DNA from: Deltaproteobacteria bacterium | GTDB lineage: Bacteria > Myxococcota_A > UBA9042 | Length of the DNA: 10,839 bases | Reading direction: 5' to 3' | Assembly: GCA_020632665.1 (NCBI GenBank) | Contig: JACKFC010000062.1 | Coordinates: forward strand, 1-10,839 | Part shown: piece by piece, positions 6,901-10,839 of the stretch | Layout: each line of letters opens with the position of its first letter | Numbering within the stretch: the first letter of the stretch is position 1 | The notes under the pieces: generated by a model | Databases searched by the model: none | Told to the model about the DNA's origin: nothing | Seen by the model: the letters and a program-made list of their open reading frames with translations, nothing else | Program-made: the position numbers and the translations under genes

Positions 6901-9522
6901 GGCGGCAAGGTCGCCTGCTGGGGCCGCAACGATCAGGGCCAACTCGGCGACGGCAGCGCGACCAACCGCACGTCGCCGGTCTTCTCGCAAGGCCTCGGCG
7001 CGGCGGTCGCGGTCGGCGGCGGCGCGCAATTCACCTGCGCACTCGGCGGCGACGGCGCGGTCCGCTGCGTCGGCGCCGGCGGCAAGGGCGAGCTCGGCGG
7101 CGCCGCGGCGGCCAGCAAAACCGGTGTGGTCGTGGTCGGCACCGCGGCGGCGAGCGACGCCTGTGCCAGCGTCTCGTGCGACGACGGCATCCCCTGCACC
7201 ATCGACCGCTGCGAGCGCGCCACCGGCACGTGCGTCCACGTCGACGCGGTCGACGGCAGCGCCTGCGGCACGGCACAGGTCTGCGTCCAGGGCCAATGCC
7301 GCATCCCCTTCGCGACGGCGCTCTCCGCCGGCGACGCACACAGCCTGGCGCGGGCGCCCGACGGCGGCCTGCTCGCCTGGGGCGCGGCGGAGAAGGGCCA
7401 GCTCTTGAACGAGACGGTCGGCGGGGTGACGGCGATCGCGGCGGGTGGCGCGTTCTCCTGCGTGCTGCGCAGCGACGGCACGATCCTCTGCGGCGGCGCG
7501 GCAGACCGTGGCCAGCTCGGCCACGGCGCGACCACGGCGAGCGGCCCGGTCGTGGTCGACGGCCTGAGCGACGGGACGGCCGTCGTCGCCGGCGGGGCGT
7601 TCGCCTGCGCCCTGCGCAAGGGCGGCGCGGTGCGCTGCTGGGGCGCGAACGATCAGGGTCAGCTCGGCGACGGGACCCATTCGGATCGCAGCAAGCCGGT
7701 CGACGTCGCGCTCAGCGGGGCGGTCGCTCGGCTCAGCGCCGGCACGGCCCACGCCTGCGCCCTCGGCACCGACGGCAAGGTCCGCTGCTGGGGCGACAAC
7801 AGCGGCGGCGAGCTCGGCGACGGCACGACCACCGACCGCAGCAAGCCGGTGCTCGCCCTCGGCCTCGCTGGGGCAGTCGTCGATCTCTGGGCCGGCGAGG
7901 GCTTCAGCTGCGCCCGCTTGGTCGACGGTCGGGTGCAGTGCTGGGGCGCCATGGCATCGAGCGGCGCGCAGGCCGGGGTCGGCGCGACCATCGCCGACGC
8001 CGAGGCCGGCGACGCGCTCTGCGCCACCAGCCGCTTCGGCACGGTCTGGTGCTGGGGCAAGGGCGAGCAGCCGCAGGAGGTCTCCGGGCTGCCCGCGGCG
8101 CGCTCGGTCGTGGTCGGCAAGGGCCACCGCTGCGCCTTGCTGCGCGACGGCAGCGTCCGCTGTTGGGGCAAGGGCGGCAGCGGCCAGCTCGGCGACGGCA
8201 AGACAGACGACCAGAGCGCGCCGGTGCAGGTCCAGGGCTCGGCGCCCAAGCCCGACCTCTGCGTCGAGCAGAAGGTCGACTGCGACGACGGCAACCCGTG
8301 CACCGACGACATCTGCGACCCCGTCGACGGCAGCTGCAGCCACCCGCAGAGCGCTGACGGCACCAGCTGCGGCGGCGAGCGGGCCTGCAACGCGGGCACA
8401 TGCCGCTGGGCGGCGGAGATCGTCGCCGGGCGCGGCCATTCGTTCGGCGGCGCGACCTGTGTCCGCATGGCCTCGGGCAAGGTGCGCTGCTGGGGCAGCA
8501 ACAACTCTTCGAGCGGCGGGCTGGGCTTCGCCTCGGGCAACGTCTTGGTGCCGACCGAGGTGCCGGGGCTACAAGGCGTGACCAAGATCGCCGGCGCGGG
8601 CCCGTTCTGCGCCCGCGTGGCCGACGGGACGCTTCGCTGCTGGGGTGCGAACAACAACTGCCAGCTCGGGCGCGCCGCCAACGCGACGCTGGTCGATCCG
8701 GGCGAGCCGCTGAACGTCGGCGCGGTCGAAGAGATCAGCGCCGGCAAGGACCACGTCATCGTGCGCCGCAGCGCCGGCGATCTCCTCGCCTGGGGCCACA
8801 ATACGTCCGGCCAATTCGGTGTGAACGGCAGCACCTACGGAACGCACGTGTGCATCGCCGATGCCGCCGGCAGCTCCCTCGCCAAGATCGTGCGCTTCGG
8901 CGACGTCTACGAGGCGACGATGCTCGGCTTCGACGCCGCCGGCACGCTCTTCTGCTGGGGCGAGAACTATTACGGCCAATGCGGCAACAACAAGATCGGC
9001 AGCAACGCCGACCTCGGCGCGCCGCTGCAGGTGGCGACCGACGTCGTCGCCGCGGCGAGTGGCGCGCAGCACGCCTGCTACGCCGACAAGGCTGGCAACG
9101 TCTACTGCGCCGGCACGCAATACTACGGCCAGACCGGCACCGGCACGGTCAACTCTGGCAGCAACGGCTACGAGTCGGCCTTCAGCAAGACCTCCATGAC
9201 CGGCGCGGTCGAGATCGCGGCCGGCGCGCACCACACCTGCGCGCTGAAGAACGACGGCACCGTCTACTGCTGGGGCCGCGGCAACAGCGGCCAGCTCGGC
9301 ATCGGCAATACCCAGGTCGCGGTCCCGACGCCGACCAAGGTCGTCGGCCTCACCGACGTCGTCCAGCTCGCGCTGGCCGTCGACCACAGCTGCGCCCTGA
9401 AGAAGGACGGCTCGGTCTGGTGCTGGGGCGACAACGGCGCCGGCGAGATGGGCAACGGCGAGTTCGGCGTCGCGGCGCGCAAGTTGGTGCCGAACCTGGT
9501 GCCGGCGTCCAAGGCGCCCTGA
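925..9522 (+). CDS. Giant cysteine-rich lipoprotein with four seven-blade RCC1 propellers
   Basis: The protein has 2865 residues. It begins with MDRIRR, a hydrophobic core and lipobox LASC (C22); glycine at +2 favours the outer membrane. Residues 23-132 are an acidic linker with VQDGA- and PSDAQ-like repeats. Residues 137-1299 hold 174 cysteines by hand count, as five 14-cysteine units followed by four-cysteine CDDGDxCT modules of the kind sometimes annotated as Dickkopf-like. Residues 1300-2865 contain 28 RCC1 repeats (HxCAL...CWG..GQLGDG) in four blocks of seven, separated by eight-cysteine spacers. RCC1 repeats build seven-blade beta-propellers that usually bind proteins; secreted BLIP-II of Streptomyces has this fold. 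A surface stalk carrying four binding heads is therefore inferred, with unknown ligand. Start 925 is supported by the RBS and signal peptide. The stop is TGA at 9520-9522. Expression as one intact chain is assumed, not shown. Confidence 0.93.
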   Translation: MDRIRRHSLAPALLLLWGLASCGNDAPQSGGSTDDTAGALDVAAVQDGAVVDGTQQDGASTDVVGQDGTGPDGVVQDGATLDGAPTDAQPSDAQPSDAPVTDANDGGGTAGDGTAGDGATGDATDTATGDSIGPPKCTSAATCPAPSNPCLVADCHPQAGCIEVALPSGTACNDGSACTTAAVCEAGVCKPSATLDCDDGLFCTVDSCDKDKGCANLPAAASPCDDGNPCTLEEACDAQGSCSGGINICACQVSADCAAKEDGNLCNGTLFCEPKSKTCQINPATVVTCNGKDDTTCAATTCDPKTGTCALQSKPEGTACDDGVLCTVGDACDAKGQCQPGTQVCCKSDADCGKFEDGDACNGTLFCNKASGSCELNPTTVVVCPSAYDTACRKNLCDKSKGTCGWVQSDDGTACDDGSACTPNEACKAGECVAGASLCECKDDADCEKFEDGNLCNGTLYCDPSGDIAICKVNPVTVVKCDDSQDTTCAHNVCTPSTGACKVVPRNENKTCDADGNPCTPKDLCKSGSCVADTNVCICQTDTECQGHEDGNLCNGTLFCDKGNNRCQVNPATVVSCPTGLDTGCQKSRCQPLSGTCKTENVADFTPCDADDTQCTLNDACIAGTCKPGQNLCQCKIDGHCGRFDDKNQCNGSLYCDKAKGTPYACIENPGTAVWCDKSGDGPCQTAVCDPKTGDCGLEKVPDGQPCTDGTACEVGGLCAGGDCKGTTVLCDDGNPCTTDACNDAKGCISLPAPATACDDANDCSADSCDPKLGCVHLAKPQGALCSDGDACTSGDTCAAGVCAGGKVLLCDDGNACTNDSCDPKQAEGKGCLHTPVVDGKVCDDGNACTVATACNKGQCSGKPKNCDDGDACTTDGCNPSVAGGCLHVQKGEGVACDDGKACTEQDACDKDSVCAGKPKTCDDGNACTKDACDESTDGGKGGCVALPAGGGCDDGDACTDNDYCKGGACLPGEATVCNDGNPCTDDSCDKAANGGEGGCVFANKTGACDDGDACTEQDACAAGQCKGKAKDCDDDNVCTDDSCHVVEGCQNAPNTAPCGDGDACTTQDACKAGKCGGKAKDCDDGDACTTDGCDKGVCTHAADVKCDDGDACTTDSCDKSKGCVHVATGGPCDDGDPCTAGETCTAAGCVGAPKNCDDSDPCTDDVCAAGKGCVQTANTKPCNDGDACTSGEVCATAGCGGGVAVNCDDGEGCTIDACNKTKGCIHSSSTLVCDDGDACTTDDVCKDGACSGKTTVCDDGDPCTVDACDAATGACKTPPAKDGTVCGDGTRACIAGVCKAYVRIRAAYRHTCAERAAGGVDCWGSNASGELGRGVSTGSIPDPGAVKSDAGIVLRSPVTLMNGACALDQDGKAWCWGSNGSSNRLGINVSTTTNVPLLVQKQPATFVALEAGQNHICGLGTDARIYCWGAGNYGQVGNGLTNSVTSPTTALGVLDAVRVRAGANQSGAIFAAAKPRLWGNNGAGELGMNDTYKTGISAPTVPAGGSPVAVDIAFGLDASAMVDTEGQIWSAGQVRYGRLGIGLPLTMSQEVHRFIKVPFAQTAAAVYGGWNHLCARDTSGALWCWGRNDYGQLGLGDKDDRAEPTQVPLAEVTLAGVVDATTGDRHMCVVDGLGQVICWGNNSNGQLGTNSYTSTLTPTLLVDSKSNPKETCKLAATLCDDGDPCTVDGCDGQTGECTHTAGNDGASCGDDGTLRCAAGACKAALGVGLAVGEHHACLRSDVGKVRCWGDNDAGQLGDGGIGGGAALGKMVQAGTLAGTIGLAAGGTATCDLLGGTGEGTLACWGEGETTPKPVSAVDRVTAVAVGAAHRCVIRDDGYVRCWGEGKEGQLGDGKAEASTTPRLVGGVAGARQVVVGQAHSCALGWDGTVHCWGRGDKGQLGHGKVVASAATAQKVSGVNGAVALAAGRDHSCALLGGAAAGKVLCWGAAADGQTGTGVTATAQPIPTAVTGLGKATAIGAGSWHSCAVTATGGKVACWGRNDQGQLGDGSATNRTSPVFSQGLGAAVAVGGGAQFTCALGGDGAVRCVGAGGKGELGGAAAASKTGVVVVGTAAASDACASVSCDDGIPCTIDRCERATGTCVHVDAVDGSACGTAQVCVQGQCRIPFATALSAGDAHSLARAPDGGLLAWGAAEKGQLLNETVGGVTAIAAGGAFSCVLRSDGTILCGGAADRGQLGHGATTASGPVVVDGLSDGTAVVAGGAFACALRKGGAVRCWGANDQGQLGDGTHSDRSKPVDVALSGAVARLSAGTAHACALGTDGKVRCWGDNSGGELGDGTTTDRSKPVLALGLAGAVVDLWAGEGFSCARLVDGRVQCWGAMASSGAQAGVGATIADAEAGDALCATSRFGTVWCWGKGEQPQEVSGLPAARSVVVGKGHRCALLRDGSVRCWGKGGSGQLGDGKTDDQSAPVQVQGSAPKPDLCVEQKVDCDDGNPCTDDICDPVDGSCSHPQSADGTSCGGERACNAGTCRWAAEIVAGRGHSFGGATCVRMASGKVRCWGSNNSSSGGLGFASGNVLVPTEVPGLQGVTKIAGAGPFCARVADGTLRCWGANNNCQLGRAANATLVDPGEPLNVGAVEEISAGKDHVIVRRSAGDLLAWGHNTSGQFGVNGSTYGTHVCIADAAGSSLAKIVRFGDVYEATMLGFDAAGTLFCWGENYYGQCGNNKIGSNADLGAPLQVATDVVAAASGAQHACYADKAGNVYCAGTQYYGQTGTGTVNSGSNGYESAFSKTSMTGAVEIAAGAHHTCALKNDGTVYCWGRGNSGQLGIGNTQVAVPTPTKVVGLTDVVQLALAVDHSCALKKDGSVWCWGDNGAGEMGNGEFGVAARKLVPNLVPASKAP
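1183..1212 (+). repeat. 15-bp tandem duplication in the acidic linker
   Basis: GACGCCCAACCCTCC occurs twice in succession (1183-1197 and 1198-1212), giving the doubled D-A-Q-P-S in the linker just ahead of the cysteine-rich stalk. The duplication is in frame and identical at the DNA level, so it may be recent. Confidence 0.85.
1333..3096 (+). repeat. Five ~96-residue, 14-cysteine units (first half of the stalk)
   Basis: Residues 137-724 of the giant lipoprotein. After a short lead-in (nine cysteines of irregular module, then one four-cysteine module), five units follow. Each consists of a CDDGxxCTxxxxC module, then a CxC pair, an EDGNLCNGTLFC-type core, an NPxTVVxC segment and a closing three-cysteine piece. 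The cysteine before NG lies at residues 266, 361, 456, 554 and 650, so the period is 95-98 residues. By hand count every unit has exactly 14 cysteines. The fifth copy is the most diverged (DDKNQCNGSLYC, NPGTAVWC). The constant even cysteine number points to seven disulfides per unit after export. No catalytic motif is visible; a structural role is inferred. Confidence 0.85.
3115..4821 (+). repeat. Alternating four-cysteine CDDGDxCT module array (second half of the stalk)
   Basis: Residues 731-1299. Modules of the form CDDG(D/N)xCT come in two spacings: long, CTxxxxC followed by xxGxC, and short, CTxDxC followed by a GC- or GxC-ended loop. From residue 771 onward they alternate long/short with one lapse (two short modules in a row near 4171 and 4243), and a long-short pair spans about 50-56 residues. 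Each module has four cysteines, except the last, which carries three more in a tail (GDGTRACIAGVC) leading into the first propeller. The dense Asp/Gly/Asn content could bind calcium, but no canonical DxDxDG loop of EF-hand or TSP3 type is evident. Several modules are nearly identical at the DNA level. Confidence 0.85.
4822..5940 (+). repeat. RCC1 propeller 1 (seven repeats)
   Basis: Residues 1300-1672. Seven repeats can be read, beginning at HTCAERAAGG, GACALDQDG, HICGLGTDA, QSGAIFAAA, DASAMVDTE, HLCARDTSG and HMCVVDGLG. Most end in the CWG...G(Q/E)LG signature. Repeats 4 and 5 lack both the entry cysteine and the CWG cysteine, while the other five have both, which fits an intra-blade disulfide gained or lost as a pair. 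Seven repeats match one closed RCC1 propeller. Confidence 0.85.
5941..6093 (+). repeat. Cysteine spacer between propellers 1 and 2
   Basis: Residues 1673-1723 contain eight cysteines: a leading C, a CDDGDPCTVDGC module and a CGDD...CAAGAC tail. The layout copies the last stalk module before propeller 1 and the spacers before propellers 3 and 4, so each propeller carries its own cysteine-rich neck. Confidence 0.85.
6094..7161 (+). repeat. RCC1 propeller 2 (seven repeats)
   Basis: Residues 1724-2079. All seven repeats have both blade cysteines. Repeat 2 (cysteine at residue 1791) is only 41 residues long and lacks the GQLGDG loop. Repeat 7 has CVG in place of CWG. Repeats 1, 3 and 4 and repeat 6 are close to the RCC1 consensus (CWGxxxxGQLGDG or GHG). 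Confidence 0.85.
7162..7299 (+). repeat. Cysteine spacer between propellers 2 and 3
   Basis: Residues 2080-2125 with eight cysteines: C, then the CDDGIPCTIDRC module, then a CGTAQVC...GQC tail. It has the same order and cysteine count as the other spacers but slightly different loop lengths. Confidence 0.85.
7300..8259 (+). repeat. RCC1 propeller 3 (seven repeats, two short blades)
   Basis: Residues 2126-2445. Repeat 1 (HSLARAPDGGLLAWG) lacks both blade cysteines; the other six have both. Repeats 5 and 6 (cysteines at residues 2329 and 2366) are each 37 residues long against about 50 for a full repeat, and both lack the GQLGDG segment. This is the shortest of the four propellers. Confidence 0.85.
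8260..8403 (+). repeat. Cysteine spacer between propellers 3 and 4
   Basis: Residues 2446-2493 with eight cysteines: C, the CDDGNPCTDDIC module and a CGGERACNAGTC tail. It matches the other propeller necks in layout. Confidence 0.85.
8404..9522 (+). repeat. RCC1 propeller 4 (seven repeats, C-terminal)
   Basis: Residues 2494-2865 form the C-terminal head. Five repeats have the cysteine pair, repeat 3 (HVIVRRSAGDLLAWG) has neither, and repeat 4 has only the CWG cysteine. Three extra cysteines occur only here: C2579 in NNNC, C2643 in THVC and C2686 in GQCG. With the lone C2677 they make four, so additional disulfides are possible. The chain ends about 30 residues after the last GNG, with no sorting or anchoring motif. 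Confidence 0.85.
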
Positions 9523-9563
9523 ACCGCAAGCAATCGCCGCTGCATCGAAATGGAACAGCAGGG

Positions 9564-9591
9564 TTGGAATTTCTCACCGCTACCCTAGACT
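9564..9591 (+). promoter_or_regulatory. Weak candidate promoter upstream of the diguanylate cyclase
   Basis: TTGGAA (9564-9569) and TAGACT (9586-9591) each match the sigma-70 consensus at 4 of 6 positions, with 16 nt between them. They lie in the most AT-rich part of the 114-bp gap after the giant gene. No clear intrinsic terminator (GC stem plus T run) follows the stop at 9522, so read-through from the giant gene is equally possible. Confidence 0.3.
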
Positions 9592-9607
9592 TGCGTCCGG
9601 ACGGTGG

Positions 9608-9619
9608 GTGGCCGGCCAC
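9608..9619. promoter_or_regulatory. 12-bp perfect palindrome in the cyclase leader
   Basis: GTGGCCGGCCAC is fully self-complementary. It sits between the candidate promoter and the ribosome site of the cyclase gene, where an operator or leader hairpin could act. In DNA this GC-rich a chance palindrome is also plausible. Confidence 0.25.
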
Positions 9620-9625
9620 AACGAC

Positions 9626-9631
9626 GAGGGG
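9626..9631 (+). promoter_or_regulatory. Ribosome binding site choosing GTG 9637 as cyclase start
   Basis: GAGGGG is placed 5 nt before GTG at 9637. The in-frame GTG at 9604, further upstream, overlaps the candidate promoter/leader region and has a less convincing site. The in-frame ATG at 9691 has only a weak GTGAG upstream. 9637 is therefore preferred. Confidence 0.55.
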
Positions 9632-9636
9632 AAGAC

Positions 9637-10761
9637 GTGTACGCGACGGCGAAGCGACGCCTGTTGGGCGGTGGTCCACACCGTGAGCGCATGGGCGTGG
9701 TCACGGCCGCGCCGATCCGGCTGCTCTTCCTCGCGAGCGCCGTGCTCTTCTACGTGCACTCGCTGGTCGAGGTCTTCGCCTTGGAGATCGTGCAGCAAGG
9801 ACCACTGTGGCAGTGGCTGATGCCGGCCATCGGCTTCGGCCTCGCCTACGCCGGGACCTGGATGCCGAAGCGTCCAAGGCTGCAGGAGGCATCGGTCGTG
9901 GTGCTCCTGGTCGTGCTCGCGGCCTACGGTCTGCTCTACGCGCAGCGCTCGCACGCGCCGGTCCTGCGCGCGACGCAGGGCCAGCTGCTGCTGGCGGTCT
10001 ACGGGCTGCTCGTGTCGCCGACCTTCTTGACCCTGGTGGTCGCGACGACCCTGCAGTTCTGCGTCGGCCTGCTCATCGAAGCGCTCGGCATCGGCCCCTC
10101 GGTCTTCGGCATCGACGGCATCCCGACCGCGATCATGGGCGGATTGGTGATCTGGCTGCTCGGCGCGATGCTCGAGATCTTGCGGCAGGACCTCTTCGAG
10201 CGCTTGGAGCGGTCCGAAGAGCAGGCGCTCCGCGATCCCCTGACCGGCCTGCTGAACCGCCGCGCCTTCGTCGACGCGCTCACCCTGGCACAGCAGCACG
10301 CTGCCGAGGAGGCACGGTCCTCCACCGCCGCCGAGGCGCGCGAAGCAGCCGGACGGGCAGACCACCTGCTCCTGATCGATCTCGACGGGTTCAAGCGAAT
10401 CAACGATACCCACGGCCACGCACACGGCGACCGCGTCTTGCTCGACGTCGCCAAACTGCTGCGCGGCGCCGTCCGCCAGGACGACCGTGTCGCCCGCCTC
10501 GGCGGCGACGAGTTCCTGCTCTGGTTGCGCGACGTCACGCCGGCACAGGTGGACGCGGTCGTCGAACGCCTGCTCGATGGCGCGGACACGGCCGCTCTGC
10601 CCGTCGGGCTCTCGATCGGCATCGCCAGGATCGACGACGGCCTCGACGAAGCGATCCGCCGCGCCGACGTGGCGATGTACGCGGCCAAGCGCGCAGGTGG
10701 CCATCAAGCGCGGCGCGCGCTCGAACAGGCCGAGTTCTTCTCGCTCGCGCTGCAGGCGTAG
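9637..10761 (+). CDS. Membrane-bound GGDEF diguanylate cyclase
   Basis: The 374-residue protein makes c-di-GMP from two GTP at the inner membrane. Residues 27-182 contain five or six hydrophobic segments (near 27-49, 57-75, 85-102, 115-150 and 162-182) of no family I recognise, probably the sensor. A short charged helix (183-199) leads into a full GGDEF domain. DPLTGLLNRR starts at 200. DLDGFKRIND at 248-257 gives metal-binding D248 and nucleotide-binding N256. GGDEF is at 289-293, and SIGIA and ADVAMYAAKRAG follow. RQDD at 280-283, five residues before GGDEF, is an intact RxxD inhibitory I-site, so the enzyme should be active and feedback-inhibited. An Ala/Glu-rich stretch near 222-240 makes the first helix region longer than usual. 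The start is GTG 9637 (alternatives 9604 and 9691) and the stop is TAG. It follows the giant gene in the same direction. Confidence 0.9.
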   Translation: MYATAKRRLLGGGPHRERMGVVTAAPIRLLFLASAVLFYVHSLVEVFALEIVQQGPLWQWLMPAIGFGLAYAGTWMPKRPRLQEASVVVLLVVLAAYGLLYAQRSHAPVLRATQGQLLLAVYGLLVSPTFLTLVVATTLQFCVGLLIEALGIGPSVFGIDGIPTAIMGGLVIWLLGAMLEILRQDLFERLERSEEQALRDPLTGLLNRRAFVDALTLAQQHAAEEARSSTAAEAREAAGRADHLLLIDLDGFKRINDTHGHAHGDRVLLDVAKLLRGAVRQDDRVARLGGDEFLLWLRDVTPAQVDAVVERLLDGADTAALPVGLSIGIARIDDGLDEAIRRADVAMYAAKRAGGHQARRALEQAEFFSLALQA

Positions 10762-10764
10762 GGC

Positions 10765-10839
10765 TCAGCGCGGAACGACGACGCCCCGCGTGCGCGCGGT
10801 CTCGGCCGCGATCTCGTACCCCGCGTCGAGGTGCCGCAG
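10765..10839 (-). CDS. hutU: C-terminal end of a probable urocanate hydratase (partial)
   Basis: Only the last 24 codons and the TGA stop (10765-10767) are in the window; the gene enters from the right edge. The reading is LRHLDAGYEIAAETARTRG followed by VVVPR. The RHxDAGYxxA signature followed by a helix and a short basic/hydrophobic tail resembles the C-terminus of urocanases, which convert urocanate to imidazolonepropionate in histidine degradation. The gene converges with the diguanylate cyclase gene, and the two stop codons are 3 nt apart. The assignment rests on remembered family similarity over a very short stretch, so the function could be wrong even if the frame is right. Confidence 0.5.
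   Translation of the reverse strand: MRHLDAGYEIAAETARTRGVVVPR

Noticed and set aside
865..8439. A 7.6-kb open frame on the minus strand opposite the giant gene
   Set aside because: Its repeated GAGVAVVA segments are the mirror of the CDDGDACT codons. It is open because GC-rich codons rarely give stops in that antisense frame, and it has no recognisable domain.
4822..9522. Eukaryotic origin or a nuclear exchange-factor role because of the RCC1 repeats
   Set aside because: Secreted bacterial RCC1-like propellers are well known. This gene has a bacterial lipobox and cysteine-paired blades, and the same codon style as its neighbours.
9564..9580. A sigma-54 promoter (GG-N10-GC)
   Set aside because: The GG at 9566-9567 is followed by GC at a spacing of 11, not 10, and the flanking bases do not match the consensus.
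9523..9600. An intrinsic terminator after the giant gene
   Set aside because: Only a weak CTGC/GCAG pairing is visible, with no GC-rich stem followed by a T run.
10769..10790. A CGCGG/CCGCG stem as terminator between the cyclase and urocanase-like genes
   Set aside because: The stem is 5 bp with a 12-nt loop, has no T run, and lies inside the coding region of the minus gene.

Overview
The window is GC-rich DNA with the codon bias typical of high-GC bacteria. The organism is most likely a member of the Myxococcota or a related delta-proteobacterial lineage. This inference rests on two large secreted lipoproteins built from Asp-rich linkers, MopE-type CNGxDDDCDG motifs and many CDDGDxCT cysteine modules, a combination common in those groups. 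No sequence search was possible, so the assignment is tentative.

Layout. (1) At 1-770 on the minus strand is the N-terminal part of a lipoprotein gene that runs off the left edge. It has a signal peptide, a DAAA repeat linker, a MopE-like metal-binding motif and CDDGD-type cysteine modules. (2) At 771-924 is a 154-bp divergent intergenic region with a candidate promoter for the minus gene and an 8-bp inverted repeat overlapping its -35 box. (3) At 925-9522 on the plus strand is a giant lipoprotein of 2865 residues. It consists of a lipobox (C22), an acidic linker, five ~96-residue 14-cysteine units, about 20 smaller four-cysteine modules that largely alternate between two spacings, and then four blocks of exactly seven RCC1 repeats. 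Each RCC1 block is preceded by the same kind of ~45-50-residue cysteine spacer. (4) At 9523-9636 is an intergenic region with a weak promoter candidate and a 12-bp palindrome. (5) At 9637-10761 on the plus strand is a membrane-bound diguanylate cyclase with intact GGDEF and I-site. (6) At 10765-10839 on the minus strand are the last 24 codons of a gene whose product resembles the C-terminus of urocanate hydratase.

How they may work together. The two divergent lipoproteins share the same cysteine module and probably both sit on the outer membrane, so they may be expressed and act together at the cell surface. The four seven-blade propellers suggest a long disulfide-rigid stalk displaying four binding heads. 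The diguanylate cyclase next door could link surface behaviour to c-di-GMP, but nothing in the sequence proves a functional link. The urocanase end looks like unrelated housekeeping metabolism.

The most notable object is the giant gene. Its true start is at 925, although its frame stays open for 300 more codons upstream, through the antisense of the divergent lipoprotein gene.
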